From a bacterium BRH_c32 (GTDB lineage: Bacteria > Bacteroidota > Ignavibacteria > Ignavibacteriales > Melioribacteraceae): DNA of 37,390 bases. Where the stretch lies: contig LOEU01000040.1 of the NCBI GenBank assembly GCA_001516025.1, forward strand, positions 1 through 37,390, read 5' to 3'. Under the pieces are notes generated by a model. It saw only the letters and a list, made by a program, of their open reading frames with translations, searched no databases and was not told the origin of the DNA. Below, piece after piece: positions 18,606 to 27,375 of the stretch. Both the position numbers and the translations under genes were made by a program. How positions within the stretch are numbered: the first letter of the stretch is position 1; every line of letters begins with the position of its first letter.

Positions 18606-19630
18606 GAAAATCGGAAACAGTAAATCCATCCTTGAAAGAGGAAGAGAAAAGTTTTGAATCTTCAATAAGACCGAGTTCTTTTGACGAGTTCGCAGGTCAA
18701 AAGAAAATCGTTGATAATCTAAAAGTATTTATTGGAGCGGCGAAAAAAAGAGACGAAGGATTGGACCATGTACTGCTTACAGGTCCTCCGGGATTGGGTA
18801 AAACAACATTAGCAAATATAATTGCGAATGAACTTGGAGTGAAGATAAAGATCACTTCTGGACCGGTATTAGAAAAGCCGGGTGATCTTGCAGGTCTTCT
18901 AACAAATCTTGAAGAAAAATCCGTACTATTTATTGATGAAATACATCGACTTAGTCCGGTGGTGGAGGAATATTTATATTCCGCAATGGAAGATTTTAAA
19001 CTAGATATCATGATCGATAGTGGTCCTAATGCTCGTTCAATCCAAATCAAACTCCCACCATATACCTTGATTGGTGCAACTACAAGAGCAGGATTACTAA
19101 CAGCACCATTAAGAGACCGATTTGGTATTAAATCACGACTTGATTACTATGAAAGCAGTTTGATTCAAAAAATAATAATAAGAACCGCAGAGATATTAAA
19201 CGTTAAAATAGATTCAGATGCAGCCGAAGAGATAGCAAAGAGATCTAGAGGGACACCAAGAATTGCAAATCGATTATTAAAAAGAACACGCGATTTTGCA
19301 GATTTTGATAATAAAGACGCCATTGATATAGAGACAGCTAAGAAGGCATTAACTGCACTCGAAGTGGATGATGATGGTCTCGATGAAATGGATAAAGATA
19401 TTATTCTTACAATAATCGAAAAATTTAACGGAGGTCCCGTAGGACTGAATAATCTTGCCGTATCTGTAAATGAAGATGCAGGTACAATCGAAGAAGTATA
19501 TGAACCATTTTTAATTCAGCAGGGATATATTCAGAGAACTCCTCGAGGGAGAGAAGCAACTGAATTAGCATATAAGAGATTTAATAAAAAACGAAATTCT
19601 AAATTAGACCAAAGTAATTTATTTCAATGA
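18602..19630 (+). CDS. ruvB: Holliday junction branch migration ATPase RuvB
   Basis: 342 residues. The RuvB start region [20 protein letters not shown] (21-40), Walker [10 protein letters not shown] (61-69), Walker [11 protein letters not shown] and the sensor GATTRAGLL are all present, as is the winged-helix C-terminus ending in RTPRGREAT. RuvB is the hexameric motor that drives branch migration with RuvA. Its start overlaps the acyltransferase gene by four bases (ATGA), and its own stop overlaps kdsA by four. The unusual lodging of a recombination gene within an LPS operon suggests shared expression only. ruvA and ruvC are not in the window. Confidence 0.97.
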   Translation: MRKSETVNPSLKEEEKSFESSIRPSSFDEFAGQKKIVDNLKVFIGAAKKRDEGLDHVLLTGPPGLGKTTLANIIANELGVKIKITSGPVLEKPGDLAGLLTNLEEKSVLFIDEIHRLSPVVEEYLYSAMEDFKLDIMIDSGPNARSIQIKLPPYTLIGATTRAGLLTAPLRDRFGIKSRLDYYESSLIQKIIIRTAEILNVKIDSDAAEEIAKRSRGTPRIANRLLKRTRDFADFDNKDAIDIETAKKALTALEVDDDGLDEMDKDIILTIIEKFNGGPVGLNNLAVSVNEDAGTIEEVYEPFLIQQGYIQRTPRGREATELAYKRFNKKRNSKLDQSNLFQ

Positions 19631-20442
19631 TAAAATTAAATGATATAAAAATAGGGGGTGGCAACCCTTTCGTATTAATTGCAGGTCCTTGTGTAATTGA
19701 AAGCGAAGAATTAATTTTTAATACCGCTTCAAAAATAAAAGAGATTACAATTCGCCTTAATATTCCATTCATTTTCAAATCGAGTTATAAGAAAGCAAAT
19801 AGAACAAGTGTAAATTCATTTACCGGTCTTGGTGATAGAGAGGCGTTGGAGATTCTTTCTTCGATAAAAAAGAAATTGGGAGTTCCTGTAATAACCGATA
19901 TTCATACTGAGGCAGAAGCAGAAATTGCGGCGGAGTATGTAGATCTTTTGCAAATACCGGCATTTTTATGTCGTCAAACAGAATTATTGGTAGCAGCGGG
20001 CAAGACAGGAAAAATAGTCAATATTAAAAAGGGACAGTTTCTTGCTCCCGAAGATATGGCTCATGCTGTTGATAAAGTTCTATCGACCGGTAACGATAAA
20101 ATTATGCTTACAGAAAGAGGAACAACATTCGGTTATCATAATCTGGTAGTTGATATGAGGTCATTAGTAATAATGAGAGAACTTGGATATCCTGTTGTAA
20201 TGGATGCGACTCATGCAGTTCAACAGCCAAGTATCGGAGCAATATCCGGTGGCGAGCCGCGTTTTATTAAGACTTATGCGAGAGCGGCTGCATCGATAGG
20301 GATTGATGCACTATTTCTTGAAGTACATCCTGATCCTAAAAAGGCATTGAGTGATGCTGGAAGTCAATTAAAATTAGAAGAACTCGAAGATTTATTAGTA
20401 TCTATAAAAAAAATTGATGACTTGGTGAAAAATGAAGCATGA
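19627..20442 (+). CDS. kdsA: 3-deoxy-D-manno-octulosonate 8-phosphate synthase
   Basis: 271 residues. IAGPCVIES (18-26) and [18 protein letters not shown] are the conserved substrate loops, followed by [13 protein letters not shown] and the [14 protein letters not shown] stretch. The enzyme joins phosphoenolpyruvate and arabinose 5-phosphate. Cys22 occupies the position that separates metal-dependent (Cys) from metal-independent (Asn) Kdo8P synthases, so this one is expected to be the metal-dependent type (known from Aquifex). It overlaps ruvB by four bases and the kdsC-like gene by 11. Confidence 0.96.
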   Translation: MIKLNDIKIGGGNPFVLIAGPCVIESEELIFNTASKIKEITIRLNIPFIFKSSYKKANRTSVNSFTGLGDREALEILSSIKKKLGVPVITDIHTEAEAEIAAEYVDLLQIPAFLCRQTELLVAAGKTGKIVNIKKGQFLAPEDMAHAVDKVLSTGNDKIMLTERGTTFGYHNLVVDMRSLVIMRELGYPVVMDATHAVQQPSIGAISGGEPRFIKTYARAAASIGIDALFLEVHPDPKKALSDAGSQLKLEELEDLLVSIKKIDDLVKNEA

Positions 20443-20926
20443 TTTAATTTCTTCTTTTAGGGAAATTAAATTATTTTTATTTGATTTAGAAGGAGTAGTA
20501 ATAAATGAATTTACTAAAGATAAAATAGAGCTATTAATTAGTGAATTGAACTTATTTGTCGTTCAAATAAGTAAATATGGAGCTAAGGCAGGTATAGTAA
20601 CAGCTAGCGATGAAAATGGGTATATTAAATTTCTTTCTCAAATTGAAGGTCTGAATATTCTTGCCAGATCTCTTAACAAAGTAGAATCGGTAGATGAATT
20701 TATAAAAGATTCAGAGATAAGTTATGACTCTATATTTTATATTGGAGATGACGTTCTGGATATACCCTTGCTTCAGAAAGTAAAATTTAAGGCAGCACCC
20801 GTTTCAGCTAAACGGAATGTAAAGAGGGTAGTAGATTTAACATTTGATGTATTTGATATTTCAAAATTATTTGAAGAACTCCGATGTTATTTTATAAATT
20901 CAAATGAAAATTATAATCAGAAATAA
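20432..20926 (+). CDS. Degenerate KdsC-like HAD family protein
   Basis: 164 residues, close to the usual size of KdsC, and in the expected slot between kdsA and kdsD. Motif I reads DLEG (Asp18, Glu20) where KdsC phosphatases have DVDG: the second aspartate, the general acid/base, is replaced by Glu. Motif IV survives as GDDVLDIPLL (105-114). The expected ITGR of motif II is replaced by VTAS (56-59), and the DGxG substrate region is not recognisable. It may be a slow phosphatase, a regulator or a structural partner. Kdo8P dephosphorylation could be done by another HAD enzyme. The start overlaps kdsA by 11 bases. Confidence 0.72.
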   Translation: MKHDLISSFREIKLFLFDLEGVVINEFTKDKIELLISELNLFVVQISKYGAKAGIVTASDENGYIKFLSQIEGLNILARSLNKVESVDEFIKDSEISYDSIFYIGDDVLDIPLLQKVKFKAAPVSAKRNVKRVVDLTFDVFDISKLFEELRCYFINSNENYNQK

Positions 20927-20958
20927 ACGCTAAAAAAAATTATAAGAGTAAATGAGAT

Positions 20959-21948
20959 ATGAAATTAAGCCAAGAAGAAAAATCAATTATAGCCAAAGGC
21001 AAGCAAGTAATTGAAATAGAGGGAAAGGCAGTATTAAGTCTTTCAGATAGAATTGATGAAAATTTTTTGAAGGCTGTGAATATTATTTTTCATTCTAAAG
21101 GAAGAGTAATATTAACGGGAATGGGTAAATCTGGATTAATTGCCCGAAAGATAGTAGCAACGTTAAATTCTACAGGTACAGCAGCGCTATATATGCATCC
21201 TACGGACGCTTTACATGGTGATCTCGGAATGGTAAGAAAGCAGGATGTAGTAGTTTTATTATCAAAAAGCGGACATACAGAGGAACTCTTAAATCTTCTA
21301 CCAATTTTAAAAAGAATCAAAGTAAAATTAATTGGATTGATTGGGAATCAAGAATCAAAATTGGCTAAATCATGTGATGTGGTCTTGAATGTAAGAGTGG
21401 ATGAAGAAGCCTGCCCGCATGATTTAGCGCCAACTTCATCAACAACAGCGACTTTGGCTATGGGGGATGCTCTCGCAGTTACTCTCTTAGATTTAAGAGG
21501 ATTTACAGCACAAGATTTTGCAATGCTTCATCCGGGTGGGAGTCTTGGTAAAAGACTATCACTCAGGATTTCCGAAATTATGATTGCAGGCAAAGATGTA
21601 CCAATAGTAAAGACTTCTACTTCTTTAAAGGATACTATACTCACAATTACTTCCAAAAGACTCGGAATGACTTGTGTTGTAAATAATAAAAAGGAATTAG
21701 AGGGGATAGTAACTGATGGAGATATAAGAAGATTATTAGAAAAGACTCTTGAGTTTAAAGACTTGAAAGCAGTTGATGTCATGTCTAAGAATCCTAAAAC
21801 AATCACAGATGATTATTTGGCGTCATTTGCTCTTCAGCAGATGGAGAAATTTAAAATTACTTCATTAATTGTAACCAATAAAAAGTTGCAGCCAATTGGT
21901 GTCGTACATCTTCATGATTTAGTAAAACTAGGACTTCAGAAAAGATGA
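20959..21948 (+). CDS. kdsD: Arabinose-5-phosphate isomerase
   Basis: 329 residues. An N-terminal SIS domain carries GMGKSGLIARK (54-64), HPTDALHGDLG and LLSKSGHTEE, then CPHDLAPTSSTTATLAMGDA, the signature of KdsD/GutQ/KpsF. Two CBS domains form the C-terminal third (TSLKDTILTITSKRLG and ITDDYLASFALQQMEK). The enzyme makes arabinose 5-phosphate from ribulose 5-phosphate for KdsA. The gap to the kdsC-like gene is 32 bases. The stop overlaps lptC by four bases (ATGA). Confidence 0.95.
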   Translation: MKLSQEEKSIIAKGKQVIEIEGKAVLSLSDRIDENFLKAVNIIFHSKGRVILTGMGKSGLIARKIVATLNSTGTAALYMHPTDALHGDLGMVRKQDVVVLLSKSGHTEELLNLLPILKRIKVKLIGLIGNQESKLAKSCDVVLNVRVDEEACPHDLAPTSSTTATLAMGDALAVTLLDLRGFTAQDFAMLHPGGSLGKRLSLRISEIMIAGKDVPIVKTSTSLKDTILTITSKRLGMTCVVNNKKELEGIVTDGDIRRLLEKTLEFKDLKAVDVMSKNPKTITDDYLASFALQQMEKFKITSLIVTNKKLQPIGVVHLHDLVKLGLQKR

Positions 21949-22484
21949 AATATCTTCTTGTTATAATGCTATTGATTATTTCTTTAATAGGATGCGGAGA
22001 GGAAAAACTAAAACCGGAGATTGATACCAATGGTTCTAAAGATATGCCGATTCAAGAGAGTTGGAATTCAAAAATACTATTTTCGCAAGAAGGAAGAATT
22101 AAAGCGGTTCTTTATACAAAACATTTAGAAGTGTTTGATGAAAAAAACGAAACTTTTCTTAAAGATATTATAATAGAATTTTATGACTCAAATAATGTTA
22201 AGACTACTAAGCTTACGGCATTAAATGGAAAAGTGGATGACTTAACAAAAAATATGTTTGCTATTGAAAATGTTGTTGTGGCTAATGATAGCGGAGTTGT
22301 ATTAACAACTGATGAATTGATGTGGCGAAATTCCGATGAAAAAATCATTACCGATAAATTTGTAAGAATTGTATCTAACGAAGAGATAATAGAGGGATAT
22401 GGTTTAGTATCGGATCAACATTTAAAAAATTATGTTATAAAAAAGATAACTTATTCGGCGGTAAAGAGTAATAATGAAAAATAA
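21945..22484 (+). CDS. lptC: LptC-like lipoprotein of LPS export
   Basis: 179 residues. The N-terminus MKYLLVIMLLIISLIGCGEE has a lipobox with Cys17, so it is lipidated rather than anchored by a transmembrane helix, as in many Bacteroidota LptC proteins. The remainder is a beta-jellyroll OstA-type fold (residues 40-170, with TKLTALNGKVDDLTKNMFAIENVVV). LptC bridges the inner-membrane LptBFG transporter to periplasmic LptA. It overlaps kdsD by four bases and the next gene by 11. Confidence 0.85.
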   Translation: MKYLLVIMLLIISLIGCGEEKLKPEIDTNGSKDMPIQESWNSKILFSQEGRIKAVLYTKHLEVFDEKNETFLKDIIIEFYDSNNVKTTKLTALNGKVDDLTKNMFAIENVVVANDSGVVLTTDELMWRNSDEKIITDKFVRIVSNEEIIEGYGLVSDQHLKNYVIKKITYSAVKSNNEK

Positions 22485-23853
22485 ATTTATAATATGGGTG
22501 ATATTATTTTTTCTTCCGGTAATTATCTTTTCGCAGGAAAGAGGAAATCTGGTTGTGATTGGCGATAGTTTGATTGGTAAAGTGGTCGATGGCGAAAACG
22601 TTCGTGAAGTGATCGGTAATGTTGTTATGACGCAAGATGAAGTGAGAATTACATGTGATAGAGCTATTCAATTTATAAAGAAAAACGAAGCTGAATTAAT
22701 AGGGAACGTTATAGTTACTCAAGATACAATTAGAATTAATACGAGCAGAGGATTCTACAATGGTAATAAAAAGATAGCTTATTCAAATAATGGAATTAAT
22801 CTTACTAATGGACATTATCGGTTAAATTCAAAAACCGGGTATTATTATTTCGATGAGAATCGTTCTTTTTTTAAAGGGAATGTGAAACTTTACGATAATG
22901 AAACAGAGATGACTTCCGATACATTATACTATTACGATAATGAAAATAAATCTATCGGGAAGGGGAATGTAAAAGTAAATTCAAAAAATTCAGTATTGCT
23001 GGCAGATAGCTTAGTAAATTTTAGAGAGACTGAAATAACCTTTGCTTATGGAAATGTGGCAATTGCAGATATTAAAGAATCCATGATTATACTATCGGAT
23101 TATCTAAAAGATAATAAAAAAGAGGGGTTCTCTATAATTGAAGGGAATCCGCTATTAGTGAAGGTTGATACTTTAGATAATGGAGGTCTTGATACGTTAT
23201 TTATTAAATCTGTTTCAATGAAATCTATTAAGGATAGTACTAAAAATGTTTTAACAGCAAAAGACTCTGTAAGTATTTTTAGCAAGAATCTTAACTCAAT
23301 AAATTCAGAAACTTACTTTGATCAAATTAACGGTGAAATTAGATTTAAGAAAAAAGAAGAAGACTTAACGCAGCCGGTTTTATGGTATTCTAATTCTCAG
23401 CTTAGCGGAGACTCAATAAATATAAGATTGATTGAGAAGAAATTAGAAAATATAAAAGTATTTGGAAATTCAATGTTAGTATCTATAAACGAAAAATTTC
23501 CCAAAAGATATGAACAGATATCAGGAGATAGTTTATTCCTCTTTTTTTTGAATGATACTCTTAAAAGTGTGGAAGTTATGGGAAAGATCTTAAGTATTTA
23601 TTATTTATATGAAGAGGGTGAGGGAAACGGAGTTCTAAAATCAAGTGGTGAGAGAATGAAGATCGGGTTTGAAAACGGAAGCGTTGGCGAAGTAAAATTA
23701 TACGGTTCACCCGCAACGGAATATTATCCGGATCAAAAGATTATTGGGAACGAAAGAGATTATTTATTACCTGCCTTCAATTTATTTGATAGACCGGTTA
23801 AAGAAAAATTTGACAGAAAAATTCCATTTAATTTACTGGAAGAGAAGAAATGA
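22474..23853 (+). CDS. OstA/LptA-like periplasmic LPS transport protein, long form
   Basis: 459 residues, well over twice E. coli LptA. A signal peptide (1-20, ending IIFSQ) is followed by repeated OstA beta-strand units such as [20 protein letters not shown] and [19 protein letters not shown], with further [17 protein letters not shown] repeats. This suits a beta-jellyroll filament that carries LPS through the periplasm. The long form with a C-terminal extension is common in Bacteroidota, where LptA-like and LptD-like roles may be divided differently. The gene begins inside lptC and overlaps lptB by four bases. Confidence 0.85.
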   Translation: MKNKFIIWVILFFLPVIIFSQERGNLVVIGDSLIGKVVDGENVREVIGNVVMTQDEVRITCDRAIQFIKKNEAELIGNVIVTQDTIRINTSRGFYNGNKKIAYSNNGINLTNGHYRLNSKTGYYYFDENRSFFKGNVKLYDNETEMTSDTLYYYDNENKSIGKGNVKVNSKNSVLLADSLVNFRETEITFAYGNVAIADIKESMIILSDYLKDNKKEGFSIIEGNPLLVKVDTLDNGGLDTLFIKSVSMKSIKDSTKNVLTAKDSVSIFSKNLNSINSETYFDQINGEIRFKKKEEDLTQPVLWYSNSQLSGDSINIRLIEKKLENIKVFGNSMLVSINEKFPKRYEQISGDSLFLFFLNDTLKSVEVMGKILSIYYLYEEGEGNGVLKSSGERMKIGFENGSVGEVKLYGSPATEYYPDQKIIGNERDYLLPAFNLFDRPVKEKFDRKIPFNLLEEKK

Positions 23854-24590
23854 ACGAAAGTATATTGAAGAGTGAAAACCTAAAAAAAATCTATAAAAAA
23901 AGAACAGTTGTGGATAATGTATCGGTGAACGTTCAGCAAGGAGAAGTAGTAGGATTGCTTGGACCAAATGGAGCAGGAAAGACAACTACTTTTTATATGA
24001 TTGTCGGAATGATAAAACCAAACGGCGGGGAAGTTTTTCTTAATTCAAAAGAGATCACCGATGAACCAATGTATAAACGTGCAAAAATGGGGGTTGGTTA
24101 TCTTCCACAAGAAGCCTCAATTTTCAGGAAACTTACGGTTGAAGATAATATATTAGCCATATTGCAAATGTTAGATATTTCAAAAACTGAGCGAAAAGAG
24201 AAGTTAGAAAAATTAATTGAAGAATTAGGTCTTAATCACGTAAGAAAAAATATTGGCTATCAGTTAAGCGGTGGAGAAAGAAGGAGATGTGAAATTGCTC
24301 GAGCTTTGGCTAATGACCCTGATTTTATTCTTCTTGATGAACCATTTGCAGGAGTAGATCCGATTGCAGTAGAAGATATTATGCAGATTGTAGCAAATTT
24401 ACGACATAAGGGAATAGGTATTTTGATCACCGATCATAACGTTCATGAGACTCTTAGCATCGTAGATAGAGCTTACATATTAATAAGCGGAAAAATCTTT
24501 AAAGAAGGAACGGCTCAATTCTTGGCAGAGGATCCTGAAGTTAAAAAATTATATCTTGGTGAAAAATTTAAATTAGACCGTTATAGCTAA
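23850..24590 (+). CDS. lptB: LPS export ABC transporter ATP-binding protein LptB
   Basis: 246 residues. Walker A is GPNGAGKT (38-45), followed by the LptB-specific [19 protein letters not shown], the ABC signature [15 protein letters not shown], Walker [13 protein letters not shown] and the H-loop TDHNVHETL. LptB powers extraction of LPS from the inner membrane with LptFG, whose genes are not in this window. It is the last gene of the Kdo-Lpt block. Its TAA stop overlaps the TAG stop of the convergent small membrane protein gene, with no terminator between them. Confidence 0.97.
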   Translation: MNESILKSENLKKIYKKRTVVDNVSVNVQQGEVVGLLGPNGAGKTTTFYMIVGMIKPNGGEVFLNSKEITDEPMYKRAKMGVGYLPQEASIFRKLTVEDNILAILQMLDISKTERKEKLEKLIEELGLNHVRKNIGYQLSGGERRRCEIARALANDPDFILLDEPFAGVDPIAVEDIMQIVANLRHKGIGILITDHNVHETLSIVDRAYILISGKIFKEGTAQFLAEDPEVKKLYLGEKFKLDRYS

Positions 24591-24769
24591 CGGGATAGTA
24601 TTAAATGTAATACCACGGAAAGTACGATTAAATAGGCAATTATACTTAAAGCTGTGTAAATCTTTTTTCTTCTGATTAATTTTTTCTGATACCGCCAAGT
24701 AGCAGTATCATCTCTTTTATAATCACCTTTTTCAATAGTCCATTTTTTGTGTTTATTTTCAATTTCCAT
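24587..24769 (-). CDS. Small single-pass membrane protein, hypothetical
   Basis: 60 residues. A charged N-terminal part with many Lys, Asp and Arg residues (1-37) is followed by one hydrophobic helix (about 40-57, [20 protein letters not shown]). The charge pattern (positive before the helix) suggests an N-in orientation. It is convergent with lptB and overlaps its stop by four bases. The upstream AAAGAAAG is a weak ribosome site. I do not recognise a family. It looks real because the clean basic-then-hydrophobic layout is unlike a shadow frame and no other gene occupies the space, but an unrelated short open frame is possible. Confidence 0.5.
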   Translation of the reverse strand: MEIENKHKKWTIEKGDYKRDDTATWRYQKKLIRRKKIYTALSIIAYLIVLSVVLHLILSR

Positions 24770-24798
24770 ATATAATCTTTCTTTGAAGTAAAGATATC

Positions 24799-24849
24799 AA
24801 TAATTTCGAAATCACTAAATGATTTTTATCACATAATAATTTCGAAATC
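24799..24849. repeat. 15-base direct repeat with TTCGAA core
   Basis: AATAATTTCGAAATC occurs at 24799-24813 and again at 24835-24849, 36 bases apart. Each copy contains the palindrome TTCGAA. Between them AAATCA (24809-24814) and TGATTT (24820-24825) can form a weak hairpin, and a near copy of that hairpin occurs inside the end of the aldehyde dehydrogenase gene. Role unknown. Confidence 0.6.
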
Positions 24850-24862
24850 TGATCTCTTTTTG

Positions 24863-26467
24863 TTATCTGTTTTTACTAAAATCACTAATGATTTTTTTAA
24901 TTTCGTTTTCAGAAATCCCTGTTCCAAATGCTTTATCAGGTTGTTTTCCGGTTTCGACTTTAGAATCTAAAAAAACCGAATAAGAAGGATTACCGGCTCT
25001 TGCTCGTAATCGTTCTTCGATCATTGATGTAAAATCAGTTTTTCCAACTTGCTTATGAGAATTAATACTTCCGTTATAGTCTTTAAGATCGAGTGAATTA
25101 AGAGAATGACCCTGATTGATTTGTGTAGTTTCAAATGCAAGTGTTTTGACGTTCATAAGATGAACAGCACTGACATTCTCAGAGATAATTGATCCGCCCC
25201 AAGTACCAACACCAAGAGTTAATGATGGAGTTAAAGCGGTGCTATATCCCACTGCACCTAACGATGAAGGTGTATTAACAACAATTCTAAATGCCGGTTT
25301 TTCTAAACCAAATTTCATTATAATTTCTGAATCGTTGGAATGAATTACTAATGTATGTCCCACACCGCCAAATTCAAGAAGTTCTATACATCTATGGCAG
25401 CCTTCAAGCCAGCCATCCACTGTGTAAAATGCTAACACCGGAGAAAGTTTTTCTGCCGAGAGTGGTTCTTTCTTCCCTACTGATTGGCATTCTGCAATAA
25501 GTACTGTTGTATTTTCAGGTACTTTAATGCCCGCATAGTTTGCAATCCAAACGGCACTCTTACCAACTATTTCTGGATTAATTTTACCGCCGGGAGTAAC
25601 TGACTTTTCTAATTTTAATTTATCAGTACCTTCTATGAAGAAAGCACCCTGTCTTTTAGCTTCTTTAATTACTTCTTCTTTAATCGTTTTATCAACTACA
25701 ATAGCTTGTTCTGAAGAGCAAAGAGTGCCGTTATCAAAAGTAGTACCTGCTATAATATCGACGACAGCTTTATTAACATTTGCGCTTTTCTCAATAAAGG
25801 CCGGAACATTACCCGAACCAACACCGAAAGCAGGTTTACCGGAACTATAAGCGGCTTTTACCATAGGGTTACTTCCCGTTGCTAATATAACGGCAACGCT
25901 CTTATCCTTCATTAAAGTTTCCGTACCTTCAATTGTTGGAGTAGTCATACACTGAATAAGCCCTTTAGGAGCACCTGCTTTTTCAGCTGCATTACTAAGC
26001 AATTTAACAGTTTCCAATGTGCAATTGACTGCTCTCGGATGTGGAGAAGCAACAATAGCATTTCTGCATTTTAAAGAAATTAGAGATTTGAAAATTACTG
26101 TGGATGTGGGGTTAGTTGATGGAATAAGTGCGGCAACAACTCCCATCGGTTCTGCTATTTTTAATAATTTTCCGTTATTACGGATATCAATAACACCGAC
26201 AGTCTTTAGGTCTTTTATCGATTCATAAACATCTCTGCTCCCGAATTGGTTTTTAATGAGTTTATCTTGCCATTTACCAAAACCGGTTTCTTCACAAGCC
26301 ATTTTTGCAAGCCGCTCGGCATCCTTAAAAGCAGTATCAGCCATTGCTTTAACAATTTTATCCACTTGAGCTTGATTAAAGTGTTTAAACTCAAGCTGGG
26401 CTTCTTTTGCTTTTGCGGCAAGCGTTCTTGCCTCTTGAATCGATTTTAAGTCTTTATCAAATTCCAT
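24863..26467 (-). CDS. CoA-acylating aldehyde dehydrogenase (acetaldehyde dehydrogenase type) with a microcompartment-targeting-like C-terminus
   Basis: 534 residues from the ATG at 26467, chosen because GGAGAG lies just upstream. A longer in-frame start at 26524 adds 19 residues that do not look conserved. Landmarks: IPSTNPTST (115-123), [14 protein letters not shown], and the catalytic Cys250 in [14 protein letters not shown], closest to the acylating (AdhE N-terminal/PduP) class. It should make acyl-CoA from an aldehyde with NAD+ and CoA. After the catalytic domain comes a linker (about 500-516, [13 protein letters not shown]), then the amphipathic helix [17 protein letters not shown] (518-534), which resembles an encapsulation peptide. 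The upstream LiaF-like gene stops 61 bases before. Confidence 0.88.
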   Translation of the reverse strand: MEFDKDLKSIQEARTLAAKAKEAQLEFKHFNQAQVDKIVKAMADTAFKDAERLAKMACEETGFGKWQDKLIKNQFGSRDVYESIKDLKTVGVIDIRNNGKLLKIAEPMGVVAALIPSTNPTSTVIFKSLISLKCRNAIVASPHPRAVNCTLETVKLLSNAAEKAGAPKGLIQCMTTPTIEGTETLMKDKSVAVILATGSNPMVKAAYSSGKPAFGVGSGNVPAFIEKSANVNKAVVDIIAGTTFDNGTLCSSEQAIVVDKTIKEEVIKEAKRQGAFFIEGTDKLKLEKSVTPGGKINPEIVGKSAVWIANYAGIKVPENTTVLIAECQSVGKKEPLSAEKLSPVLAFYTVDGWLEGCHRCIELLEFGGVGHTLVIHSNDSEIIMKFGLEKPAFRIVVNTPSSLGAVGYSTALTPSLTLGVGTWGGSIISENVSAVHLMNVKTLAFETTQINQGHSLNSLDLKDYNGSINSHKQVGKTDFTSMIEERLRARAGNPSYSVFLDSKVETGKQPDKAFGTGISENEIKKIISDFSKNR

Positions 26468-26528
26468 TTCTCTCCAGTGAAGATTTGAACATCCAAAGAT
26501 ACTGATAGAGGTAATAAAGTTCAATAAA

Positions 26529-27212
26529 TTAAAGTACCGATTTTAGTTCTCCGCCGCCAAACATAACGAAACCATGAATCGTTAAAGTTTTAGATTTATC
26601 TAAAGTATCATCAAATTTACTTAATCTTTTTTGATCGAAACCGCCGAAAAGTGCCGTTACTTTAGTTTCCACGTGCCAATCATTTGGAATATAAATGGTC
26701 GTGCCTCCAAAAATTATATTAATTTCAATGTTGTTATTACCTTCAGCTAATTGTGCGTTATTGAGATAAACTTCAGCACCTCCGAATATACATGTTATTT
26801 TGCCACCTTGGAAGTTTTTTGAATTAACAAAGTTAGTCCCCCCGCCGAAAATTGAATTAATATTAATTCTATCTTCAGTACCAATAGTTGCGTTTGGAGA
26901 ATCATTAAGACCCATAGATGGTTTTGAATTATTTCTTTTAAGAATAATTGCAATACCGATAATCACGAGAATAAGAGGCCATAAGTCAGGTGTCCAATTA
27001 ATTAAACCGATAAATATGAAGATAGAACCGGCAACTACATTTCTAGTAGCGGCAATAATTATTACACCAAAAGCAATAAAGAAGAATTCCCAGCTTCTTA
27101 CAAAATCAGGAATGTAGAAATCAAAAAAATTATAATTTCTTAAAAGGAAAAAAATACCTAAAAGAATTAAGATTAATCCGGGAAGAAATTTGCTGTCATT
27201 TTTTGCGTTCAT
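26529..27212 (-). CDS. LiaF-like membrane protein
   Basis: 227 residues. The N-terminal half contains about four short hydrophobic segments (residues 9-95: PGLILILLGIFFLLRNYNFF, FFFIAFGVIIIAATR, IFIFIGLINW, WPLILVIIGIAIIL), the arrangement of DUF5668. The C-terminal half is a beta-rich LiaF-type domain with repeating FGG turns (SIFGGGTNFVNSKNFQGG, IIFGGTTIYIPNDWHVETKV, ALFGGFDQKR, VMFGGGELKS). LiaF-like proteins are negative regulators of cell-envelope stress two-component systems in Firmicutes. No histidine kinase or response regulator gene is seen next to it. It runs 61 bases upstream of the aldehyde dehydrogenase gene on the same strand and diverges from the penicillin acylase gene. Confidence 0.85.
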   Translation of the reverse strand: MNAKNDSKFLPGLILILLGIFFLLRNYNFFDFYIPDFVRSWEFFFIAFGVIIIAATRNVVAGSIFIFIGLINWTPDLWPLILVIIGIAIILKRNNSKPSMGLNDSPNATIGTEDRININSIFGGGTNFVNSKNFQGGKITCIFGGAEVYLNNAQLAEGNNNIEINIIFGGTTIYIPNDWHVETKVTALFGGFDQKRLSKFDDTLDKSKTLTIHGFVMFGGGELKSVL

Positions 27213-27297
27213 AAAAACCCCACTTTTTCTAATGTTTTTTTACCACCACTTTTTTAGACGTCTGCTTTTAAGCTAAGTTTCCAAATAAAAAAATATT

Positions 27298-27326
27298 TTG
27301 CCTATTTTAAGAATATTTCTTTTTAT
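27298..27326 (+). promoter_or_regulatory. Possible promoter of the penicillin acylase gene
   Basis: TTGCCT (27298-27303) and TTTTAT (27321-27326) are separated by 17 bases, 49 bases upstream of the ATG. Weak -10 match in AT-rich DNA. Confidence 0.25.
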
Positions 27327-27375
27327 GCAGAGTGAATAATTTAATAAATTAGAGTTTACTAAAAACTGAAAATAA

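Noticed and set aside
24809..24827. Hairpin AAATCA-CTAAA-TGATTT as a terminator of the aldehyde dehydrogenase gene
   Set aside because: The stem is only A/T rich with two G/C pairs, and on the minus strand no T-run follows it.
26468..26524. Longer start of the aldehyde dehydrogenase, giving a lipobox-like FGC motif
   Set aside because: The ATG at 26467 has a GGAGAG ribosome site, the enzyme is cytoplasmic, and the extra 19 residues do not look conserved.
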